A stretch of DNA of 64,000 nt from Pisaster brevispinus (lineage: Eukaryota; Echinodermata; Asteroidea; Forcipulatida; Asteriidae). The translations under genes and the position numbers were made by a program. The notes below the pieces were generated by a model. That model was not told the DNA's origin and ran no database searches. It saw only the letters and a list, made by a program, of their open reading frames with translations. Of this stretch, positions 22,808-34,800 are shown piece by piece. Numbering within the stretch: position 1 is the stretch's first letter; the number at the start of each line of letters is the position of its first letter. The stretch lies in assembly GCA_023634235.1 (NCBI GenBank), contig JAMKCF010000018.1:7452768-7516767 (forward strand), written 5' to 3'.

Positions 22808-25800
22808 CTTTGGGAGGGGAGAGGGGGAAAACACACAAAAGTAATTAATCAAACAATTGAAATGATTATTAGAAATGATTAATAAAAATAAGTTTTTATA
22901 GGAGCGATTCAAATTTATCTATGGTTTGAAATTTCAAACTGGTTTTGGACCAACCCACCCACCAATTTTTGATTTTACAAATACATTTCTGTTGTTTAAA
23001 TTTTTTAAAATCAAAATTAACTATAGATATTCAATTATTTCCTTTGACCCACCCACCCATATTTTCAACAACTAAATCAAATGTTTTTAAACATTGAAAA
23101 TTTATACAAAGGCACTGAGTTTTGTAAAATTTAGTTTTACTACATACATGTAGGCCTAAGTGACCGGAAGGTCATATTCTATGAACATTACAACTTCAAA
23201 AGACTTAAGTAAAAGTGTGAACAAGATTTACAAGGCATCTGCTCAAGAATATGGGGGGGGGAGGTTCATTGGGTGCAAGAGTAAAACACTCCCCCCCCCC
23301 CTTGAAGAAAAAAAAAGTTACATGAAATTAGAAATGGAACATAATCTCTCAAACATTAGAAATTCAATTCATTTCAAGAAGACATTTTTTTCTCTTTGGG
23401 AAAGTACATCGATAATTACAGACATGAAAATCAGTACAGAAGAAAAAAAACAAATTAAATGTAAAAAGCGAATATGAACAAGTATACATTATTACATGCT
23501 TGACACTAACAATTAAATAAGTAGGAATGGATGAATTTTGTACAAGAGAGTTGGGAGAGCTTGAGGCTGTTTCAGGAAGCCTAGGCTTGGTGAAAACAGC
23601 TCGTTACTTTTCAGACAAGAAACGTGAAAGAGAGACAGCAAGGCGGATAAGACAGCATAATAGTACAAAGAATGAATGTAAGAGGTTCTTTTTTAAATGA
23701 CTAAAAACAAAAGTAAATTATTAAGAAGAGTAAAATGTAAAATTATATTGTACAATGCATTCACACAAAAGCCACTGACAGAGCGGTACATTGAAAGATT
23801 TGCAACAACTTTCGATTAAAAGCCATTTTCAATATTAAAAAACCTGCATGTGCGCACACAGGGTGCCCGACTAGACTGCACATTGGGTTTTGCTACATTT
23901 AGACTGAAAATGGCATCCTATAACCACGTGACCAAAGAAATCTGGTCCCCCATGTTGCAACTCTTTCAATATATGGATCTGCTCCCTAGCTGTTGGGGAA
24001 AAAGATGGGAAATAATATCTCAAAATAGTTGACATTTACAAAATGTAATATTTTGCAATGCATTCATACACAAATTTCAACAGCAAGATTTAAAACCGGC
24101 TGTAAAAATGACATTGTTGGCAGCCACAGAAGTGGCTGACATAACCATGTTTACAATAGATTCAAACAATAGTTATTCACGAACAATATAAAAAGCAAAT
24201 TACAGAAGAGGAGAAAAGAGAGAGAGATTAAATCATACAAACATTAGGTCAGGAATGAAAAAAATGGTCAAACAAATCAATACAAATTGGCACAAAGTCA
24301 TAAGGAGAAATAATAAAATTGGCATAAAAGTTGCATCAAGTATAAACAAGAATAGAGCAATCCATAGAAATAGAAATCACAACATTAGTACTGGGTTCAT
24401 TTCAAACATAAAGAGACAGACGACGGGAAAGACACTGTTACAAGACAATTAACAAAAGCAACCAACATACGCACAGAGGACAGAACAGAGGACAGAACAG
24501 AGGACAGAACAGAGGACAGAACAGAGGACAGAACAAACATCCACATTTTTACCTTCATCAGGCCTGTCCAGGGTGTACCAAAGCTTGAACCGATCCCCAT
24601 GCTCCTTGCTGATCTCCTCCAGCTCAGGACGAAGTAGAATATCCTTCTCAGTCTGAAGCAAAACAAACGAGAAGAAGCATTTGTAGTAAATATTCATAAA
24701 CACCCCAGGTAGTTTAAGCAATCACAAACGTCCATTTCAACGTAATACTTGCAATCAATAAGTCACAAATACCTCAAGCACTTTAAGTAATCCTATTGGC
24801 TGAGAGGCTGTCACATGACCATATCGCAAACGGCCATTTTGAAGACCTTTAAAGGAACAGCGGCATCAGGATGAAAGCAGGATTGTGGCTGTACATGGAA
24901 TTATGAACTACATGCCCATGCCCTCCTTCCAGATCAATCTATCAAGAACATGTGCGCGCATGCAGACTGAGTGAGAGTTCATAATTCCATGTACAGCCAC
25001 AGGCCTGCTTTGATCATGACAACACAGCCCCTTTAATAAATAATTCAATACTGGTTGAGAGGTTGTCAAATGATCACATTATCACAAACAGCCACTTTGA
25101 AGAGTTACTTTTAATCAATAGTTCATACCAAGACAATTATTAAGTAATCCTATTAGTTGCTAGGCTGTCACGTGATTATATCTCAATGTCCATTTTGAAG
25201 AATTCCCTTTAATCAATAATTCATAAACACTCGAAAAAGTTTTCGGCAATCTTATTGGTTCAGAGGCTGTCACATGATCAAATCACGATAAAGTCACTTT
25301 AAAGAAAAACTTTTAATCAGTAGTTCATACATACCACAGGCAGTTTAAGCAATCCTATTGTTCAGATACTGTCATGTGATTATATTACAAACTGCCATTT
25401 AACAAATTTATAACCCATTTATTTGCAATCACAGAAATGGAGAATCAAGAGAGTGCAGAATGAGTCACATCATTATTTACATAAGTTTTGACTTTGAGGC
25501 CTGATTAACCCCTCCCAACAGTTCTACATGTAGCTCCGCCTACCTGGTTTGCAAACAAAAGCCACATCTGACATTTGTCAGCCGGGTCCTTCAAGACTTG
25601 TCGTACCAGCTGGAGCATCGGAGTGATCCCTGCAACGGTAAAAGACAGAGTAAAGATTTGAAACATCAAAGGAAAAATCAAAAGCTTCAATCTGAACGCT
25701 CACTGATTACAAAGTTCATACCGGGAACAACTCTCCAGAGAAAAATTTTCGTCTCAAATACAGTCAGAGCCAAGTAACTAGCAATTGAAAAACACCCTTC

Positions 25801-28800
25801 AACATTGCTTATTTCAATTGCCGCAATCAAAATAAGCAATTATGAATGTACACCTCTTGTTGCAATGGGTCGACCTATCGGAATCGAGGAGTCAAGTTGG
25901 CTTGAGGGTAATAATTTATATTGGCAAACTCCATAATGCATATCACATTACATAAAATCGTTGGCCATATTTTTAGTGTCGGTCGCGGTGAAAAAAAAAA
26001 AATTTCTAGAAAACTTCTCTTTCTTCTTCCTCACCTGTACCGCCAGCAATCATTCCGATGTTTTTGGCACAAGCCTTCATAGCATCGGATTTCTTGTCCC
26101 CCTTGATGCTGAACTGGCCTGTACAAAAACACAGTAACGTTAAACAAATGAATGGTCTAAACCAAGCTAGTGGAGCTGTGTAGCTCAAATTGAGCGTCAT
26201 GAATGTTTGGACTTTGGGATGGGGTACAGCTTTAGATACCAACCTGTCGTCCAATCAGAAGACAGGATTCTTCCTCTTTTTCATTTACTTACCCTACTAC
26301 TAGGAGCGTGTTTCTCGAGAAAAACAACAACCCGTATCTCACAACAGTACACAGATACATCATAATGCATACATTTTGAGGAACACACTTGATGATGTAG
26401 ACATGGTAGAGAGCAGAGCCGTTAGCCAAAGTACTCAATTGTAATGGAATTTGGGCCACCGTTGGAAGAGATAAGGTTCTCAATCTTGGTCAATTTCTAC
26501 AGTTGGCAATCTGTGGCACACAATGACCATACATACAAATAAGTTGACAGGACCAGTGGATGCAATTTTAACATCTATTAAAATCGTTGCCGTACCTGCT
26601 GCTAAAATATAGAACTCAAAGTGCCTCTAGCCACCGGGCTACCTTGGTGGTCTAGTGGTAAGACATCTGCTCTAGAATGGCAAAGGTCACGTATTCCAAT
26701 CCCACTCATATGTCTGTGGGTTGTTGGTTTTTTTTAGCAGGACTTGGAAAAGTACTGCTTTTATAATACATGTATAATGCTTATAATATACATCAGTGTG
26801 GTGTATGGGTAAAAACACATGGGAGATTTTTGCAATACATGAACAGAAAAAGGGTTAATTTCACAGGGGGAACAAAAATGCAAAAGTTCAATGATAAAAA
26901 TGATACAGAAAACATATACACAGAAAAGCAGGTTAAAAGATAGCACCCCAGATAGATTTTAAAAAGTAAACTTAATTACAATCATAATGTATCAAGTTGG
27001 TCTCTTGATGCAACAATTCAAGAAACTGACATACATGTACATTAATGGATATCATGCACAATAACATGGCTTTGAGCAAAACACACAAATCTGTACAGTG
27101 AGTGTAAAATATTACACATTACAATGATAGAAACATTTCACCTTATGCACATTTCAAAAATACAATGCAACATGAAATACACTTGATGGCAGTTTTCAAC
27201 AAACAAAATACAAGCAATGTGAAAATTGAAAAAAGTGTTTCATATTAAGAACAATAAAAACAACAGCAAAGTATTCAAAAGTGCCCTGCACTATAACCAA
27301 TAAGCATAAAGGTAGACACCTGTAAAGGGAAGATGTTGAAGAAATGTCAGTTTTTGATGTGGGAGGAAAAACCCCGTGTAATCAATCAAGTAGGGACTGA
27401 AAACCAAATCCACATTCAAGGGGATGTTCCGAGGTGGGATTCGAACCGGAGTACACAGAGGCATGGAGGCAACCAATAGACCTTTATCAATCTCGATATT
27501 CCCCCATTCCAAACCACTGAAACCAAACCGAGGCTGGAAGAAAAAAAAGACTGGTTCCTTTTTTTTTGTGCAATGCATATCAGCATTCATTACTATTATT
27601 GGATACAGGGAGCATGACCAAGACGGTAGCAGAATGATAAAGGTCTTTTAGCTAGCCTGAATGCCGATAACGAAAATTGTACAAACAAAGCTCTTTCTTT
27701 ACACTTACCACACCCATCATAGACTAGGAGCCCGCTTGGCCCACGGACGTCAATTGAGTCTCCGATCTCCATGTTTTCAAGGTACTGGGACATTTTCCCT
27801 CCCTCTGGGAACTTAGGGTGAACATCCTTGAAGTACACCTGAGTAGAATTTTAGAAATAAAAACACAGTTATCGTGTCACGTTCTCTGTGTTCAAAAGCA
27901 ATCACCAATGCAAATTCTTGAAACACCATAAAGAAACCAGACTATCTGTCCTTCTAACTAACCTCAACTTGGTTACATTTATTTAATTTACAAAGAATAC
28001 AAAAACCTGTAAACAAAAACACAAAAATAAGCGCAACACCCAATTTTACTAAAAGTCAAACCAGTAGGATTTGAAACTTTGCATGGTGGAAGTATAACTA
28101 AGTGAGGTTTGCGGTAACACTATGTGAAAATCTCTTTTGAGTAGTGTAGGTTCTGAAAAGAACCGGTGGTTAATGACTCAACGTTTCGATCAGTATGCTC
28201 TGATCGTCTTCTGATCATCTTCGTCTACTCATGAGGACGCGGATCAGAGCATACTGATCAAAACGTTAACCACCGGTTCTTTTCAGAACCTACTGTACAC
28301 TACTCAAAAGAGATTTTCACATGGTGTTACCGCAAACCTCACTTAGTTAAAAGTCAAACCATGTGACCTCATTGCCCATGTACTCACCTTAATAACAAGG
28401 TCCATGAAACCCTTGTCATCGTCGCTTGACACCGGGGTGTAGGGGCGGATAACAAGCTTGCCATCAATACGGCATGTCAGGTAGATATGCTGACCTACAA
28501 AACAGAGTACAAGACACAGTATTACAAAATTGGTCATTACAAGTTTCAGATATAATAATTTAAAGTAGTAGGCAGGCCTGAAACTTCAAACAAAGACAAT
28601 TGCCTCAATGCCCCCTGGGCCCAAATTCATAGCGCTGCTTAACAGTAAGCAACTTTTCGTGCTAACTATAGCAGAAAAATTTGCTTAAGCGTAAGCGTGT
28701 TTCACAGGTTAGCAAGAAAATTAGGCAGCCATCTTGCGCGTTCACCATGGATTTGCATTTTTATGTCATTCATTTTCATACAGTAAGCACCGGAAGGTTA

Positions 28801-31800
28801 GCAAGCCATTTTGTGTGCTTACGGTTAGCAGCGCTATGAAATGGAAATCGCACAGTAAGCACAGAATCGACCGTTACGCAGCTCTATGAAATTGGACCCT
28901 GGTGACTGCCTTGGAGCCCCTTAAAATGTTCCAGTATCAATTCTGATTTCTCCCATTAAGGTGCACTTTACTGAGGAAAAATTACCTCGCCCTTACAAGA
29001 TCGAAGTATTAGGCATGAGTAGGATTTGAAACTCTACATGGAGGGAAAACAATATTGAGTTAAACGTTTGCTGTCACACAAAGTTTTAAAAGCATGTGAA
29101 GTTGTGCACCACTGCATGTACATTTTGATTTCGATTGCAACAACTGAAATAACTTATGGCGATTTGGTGGTCTTCAAATGCTTTCCTGTCAGGGAAATTT
29201 TGTAAATCGTTTGATCCCTCTGCTGCCGCTTCCTCGGTTGTATTGTAAACTTGGGTGTGATCCCTGGCTATATGGCAGTAACAGGTTGAGTGGCTTCTGA
29301 CTGGCACCCCCAACAAAGATATTGACTATTAGGGCAGTAGGGAGACCGCCAACATAGGTGATAGATAGCTCAGTTGGCAGAGTGCCGGTACGTTAATCCA
29401 GAGAACCCAAGTTCAAGTCAAGTTCTTGTCAATTACTCTTTGTTCCCCCAAAAATTTGTTGAGAAAGACACAGAAAAATTAATGTCTTTTTACTTTTGAT
29501 GAGAATTTCGCAATGGTTCAGAACCTTCTGAGAGAGTCAAAACATCACCCCTTGTTGAGCTTACCACACACTGAACCTTCCAAGCACCACGTCATATCAA
29601 ATGCCCATACACACAGAAAACATGGAACAACATTAACTCAACCTCTGAGTCTGCGCCCGTGAGCTCTGTGAGGACTTACACGACCTTTGAAGTCAAGCGG
29701 TTAGACTTAGACATGTTAGAACGGCAAAGTGCATTTGACTTACCAACTGGAAGACCTAGGATGTGATCCTTGGAGGGCAAGGCAAAACGGAAGCGTCTTG
29801 TGTCATGACTCACAATCTGGAATGAAAGAAAACAAGTTCGCCGAGCATTAACCCATAATTTCCTTGAACGATTTACTTAGGTCCTTCCTCACTCTCACAA
29901 AATCAAACACCACTGTAATTCAATACCATGCCCTGGAGGCCTTTCACTTTTGTTCCAATAGTACAGCAATGTCCTGAATATATGAGGGTCTGTTTCTGGG
30001 GCGGAACATTTTCAGAGCTCTATAAATCAAATCTTATCGATAAGAAGCTACTAATCTCGCCGGATTAACATTCCACGGCTGCAGACATTTTGTGGAAGTG
30101 GGTTTTGGGCACCAGATATTCTTCATAAATCCAGCATTTTTGTAAAATAGTTCAGCTATTGATCTATGCAGCTCTGTTTGAAATTTCCGCCCCGGAAACA
30201 GACCTTGTCTTACTAGGGCTACTTTCATGACTTTACACCTAAACTGTCAGACTCTGATTATGGTGGTATGCCTGATCCCATGTCATGTAAAGCATAATCA
30301 GTTTACTAGTGCAGTCCTCAGTCCAACACCATTCAGTACTCAACACCCAAACTGTTGGACTCTGATTATGGTGGTATGCCTGATCCCATGTAAGGCATGA
30401 TCAGTTTACTAGTGCAGTGCTCAGTCTAACACCATTCAGTAACTCAACACCCAAACTGTTGGACTCTGATTATGGTGGGATGCCTGATCCCATGTAAAGC
30501 ATTATCAGTTTACTAGTGCAGTCCTCAGTCCAACACCATTCAGTACTCAACACCCAAACTGTTGGACTCTGATTATGGTGGTATGCCTGATCCCATGTAA
30601 AGCATGATCAGTTTACTAGTGCAGTCCTCAGTCCAACACCATTCAGTACTCAACACCCAAACTGTTGGACTCTGATTATGGTGGTATGCCTGATCCCATG
30701 TAAAGCATGATCAGTTTACTTGTGCAGTCCTCGGTCCAACACCTTTCAGTAACTCAACATCCAAACTGTTTGAACTGGTATGATCTCTTCAAGTTGAAAC
30801 GTTTAAAGCTGTCTCTCTTATTTCTGTTTTCTTTTTATAATCACCAATTCTTACCTCTTTATCCACCAGCTCAAATGGAAATTTAGTTTCAGGATCTTTC
30901 AGGGCTTTTGGCGGCCCAGCAGGCTTTCGCTTCCCTCCTAGGAAGAACTTGCCAATGATGATGGTGACGGCGATCACGCCGACACCCAACAAAACGGGAA
31001 CACCGAACTGTAGAGAAAAAAGAAAATCAATACGCCCTTCTAAACCAAGTGTTAAAGTGCAACCATACATGTATCAGTCATGTTTTTAATGTAGGGTGTC
31101 CTAGCCAAGTGGTCTCGTGCATCAGACTCAAGTTATGGTGGTTAAATCATCGGGGTGTGGGTTCGAATCCTGGTCATGACACTTCAGTGCCTTTTAGCAA
31201 GATGCTTTACTGTATAATTGCTTCTCTTCACCCAGGGGTATACATACTAAATGGAAACCTGTGAGGGTAGAGGTTGATACTGTGTTTGAAAATGCTTTTG
31301 GCACGCCATGAGAATCCGGGGTTGTATTCTCCCCAGGGAGCTGAGAAAGATTACAGGAATGTAATAAGGAACGGTAGGAACCTTCTAATTGGATCCGATT
31401 TAGTATTCCAGCACGTGCTCATGGACCATTGCGTTGGACCGCCAGAACGTTCTATTGGAATGTTCAAAATATAGTGATGCGTGTATTCACTCACGTAAGA
31501 TTTCTCCCTTTCACATGTACTTCAACAAAATAATGTGGTCCAGTGGTATGTTCTGGCTGTTCAAGCATGGAGGTAGCGGGCATGTGCAAGGAAATGCTTT
31601 TTTGTGCCTAGAACGTGCCAACTTTCGACCTAACGACAAGGGTCCAATGTCATAGAGCTGCTAAAGCAGACACAATGCTTACAATTTTCTGCTAAGCAAA
31701 GATAAGCAGGATACCAGTCACAAATTGTACATTGTGAGTTGTGGCATGGTATTTTGGCTGGTATTGGTAACCTTATTCTGATAAGCATAATTTTGTCGTG

Positions 31801-34800
31801 CTTAGCTATTTTTTTAGCTTAAGTAGCTATATGAAATTGGACCCAAGGCACTAGTGTAAAAAGCATCGTTATGATCCATAATTGTAAAATGCGCTCATAA
31901 GAACTAGTCTGTAAGAACTACTGCATTTTACAAAAATGTATTATTACAAGGCAAACCATCAGGGTCCAATTTCATCAAGCATTATGGAGCCATCCTTAGC
32001 AATAACACATCTATTTTAAAAAACACCATTAACTATTTTTTGTAAGCAAAGCAAAAGGCGGCGTGCTACATGTACATGTAGCTCGCCGGCAGTTCTTGGA
32101 AGCAGATGAGTGATGCGAAAAAGCAACACCATTGTGAACATGCACACATACAATACATATGTACATTTTATGCATTGTACACACACTGTCAAATGTCTTA
32201 TTGATTGTTCATGAAATAAGAACACTTTTCTGCTATGCACAAAAAGTTTCCTAACCCATAAACAGCTTGACAAAATTGGGGCATGTTGTAATTTTAAAAG
32301 ATGTAAGCAAACAAAAAATAAAAAATGACAGTGTGCAATACTTACAAAAGATAAAATGTCCATAATTCTACAGATGTAAAGTGACTTAACCACAAAGAAT
32401 TTGTGGAATCTCCATCAATATACTGATATGTATATCCACAAGCTTTAAACTCTCTGTACAAGCAGACTCTAACACTAACAGCGTGTGGTGCATAAGGACT
32501 GGCAAATGGCTACTACAAATGCAACTGGGTTTTAAAACAGAATTGTGCTTTCTGCATAATGCATGGTATCACTACATGTACACATGTACAGTACAGTGTA
32601 CCAGCATCTCTACAGGTCATTATGCATGTTATGCGGGTACTGACTTTAGGTCCATATCCATGTGTACAGAGTGATGTCTGGATTATTTTTCAAACCGGAA
32701 ATAAGTGACCCTCACAGTCTAAAATCCTTCCAACTGCCGAAGTAAAGGATTCAGAAGGACTGGGGAAAGTAGGCCAAAACAACAAGTGCTTAACAAAGGG
32801 TCAGGCATTCCAATCTTATCTAAGTCCAAACAATTTGGTGTGGAGTGACTTAGGAGAAGAGAGTATTGGAGGAAGTAGGAGAATTTTGTAATCACCCGCC
32901 CAAGTTCAATGACTTTTCATGCCATTTTACACGAATTTCATTCCTTAAACCATCTCAGCTTCCTTGGGGGAGTACGTAAATCACAAGAACCATCTCTACC
33001 TGAAGGTGGATTTTCCCACCACATTTGAGCCCTAAGTTATGATAAAGTCTACAGTCACCCCTACCGGATGGATTCAATTCACTTACCTTCTGTGTTAGGG
33101 TTTAGAACAGTGAGGGTACCAGGAGGTGCAATGAAATGACAGGCATCACCATGGAAACAGGAAGGTTAGAAGGTGGAAATTTGCCAGCAGCGATGATATG
33201 CAAATAGAGCGCCAGCAGATTGCATATATGTGGGAAAGGAAAATAACAATTTAAAAGTTTAAGGATTGATGGCGTTTATGAGCATGCTTATTGTGTCAAG
33301 GTTCGAAATTTACACTGGACCACGGCCCAGAGACCAGTAATTGTGATTGTACTGTAGCATCGAACTTATAAACTCATGACTGGAAAAGTCCAGCAATCTT
33401 GTGTGTGTTTTTTTCAATTTATTTATTTATTTAGATATTTATTTATTTATTAAACATCTAACAGCACAATTAGTGCCAATAACAAGATGAATAGGAAAGA
33501 AGAACATTCATTTTTAGATGTCGTAAGAAAACCCCAATGGCCAATAAGGAAAACTAACACAATCAGGTACATGTACATGTACATGTAGGGACTGAAAACC
33601 CAATGCACATGCAAGGCTCTGGTCTGAGGTGGGACTCGAACAAGGGTCCACAGAGGTGAAAGGCAGGGACAGAAACAACTAAGCCAACCTGATGCCCATT
33701 TTTGTTTGAACAAATGTTGACTTTCAGTTTGATAAATTTCCCTTTCTGTGGAGTATTCAATTGTTTTTCTGATTTGATTTGATTTTTTTTATTTGGAAAA
33801 CAAAAGTCTGAAGTCTTACAAATTCGAACAGTTCCGATTAATTAGGAACAGCTGGCAGGTATTTTTTTAAATTAGATTAAATCTTAGAACTCTTAGTGCT
33901 GACCTTATCATGGTCTAGTTTCCTGCCTTCAAGCACCATTGAGCCAAGCCTAAACATTGAGTTGCTGAACCAAGGGTTCTTTTCACTATTCAGAACCACC
34001 AGAACTCAAAGAGTCGTTAGACAGCTTTATGTACATATTAAAATGCAAACCATACAAGATTGCCTAGAGTACATCAAATGTATGCATACACTGTACATGT
34101 ACACTTGCATGTGAAGTGATTTTGTATTGCACTTCACTCATTCCGAACCAACAGTTGAGTTGAATATTTGTATAATGTACAGCAGATGTATTTCTCTAGG
34201 GCAGATAACAATTGGCCAATCAATAAAAAATCATTAGTGCAAATTTCTTTTTTATTTTCTATTTTGTAAATGATTGATTTTACCAGGATAAAAGATAATG
34301 AAACATTTCCAAATAAAGCCCAGGGTTTGAGAAACATTTTTTTCCACTGTAATTGTAAGTATTTGATTTGTTTAAGGCCAGAAATCCAATATGTGTCCGT
34401 CAAGCATGGTGCATAATGCATACAATGTACATGTAGTGTGCAATCCTTTGAAAAGAAAATACACGCCAAGCATTGCAAAGAGTAGGCAACATGGATACAT
34501 GGATTGTGGTCTGTACTTTCATTTTGATGCAAATTTGCACTCTACACCCAACGCATGATGGACACAAGGATTTCGGGCCTTTTTTGTCAACTACATGTCT
34601 AGTACATGTAGCTATACTTGTAATGTTTGTTGATAGTCTGTACTGTACAGGGCATAAAGCCATTTTATCTGAGCTGATACAATGTACACAAACATGACAA
34701 CATGTACAGTGGTGAGATTCAAAAAGGTCTGAATCTAGGATCAACGTTTTAGGACAATTGCATTTGATGTTGAAATGATGGTATTTTCACCTTTTAGAAA

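Noticed and set aside
30229..30780. CRISPR-like array
   Set aside because: The 103-bp units are repeated in full without unique spacers. It is a minisatellite in an animal intron.
34134..34744. Overlapping minus-strand ORFs of 132 and 114 aa
   Set aside because: They lie inside CYB5R intron 1, lack splice context or known motifs, and have the composition of random A/T-rich sequence.
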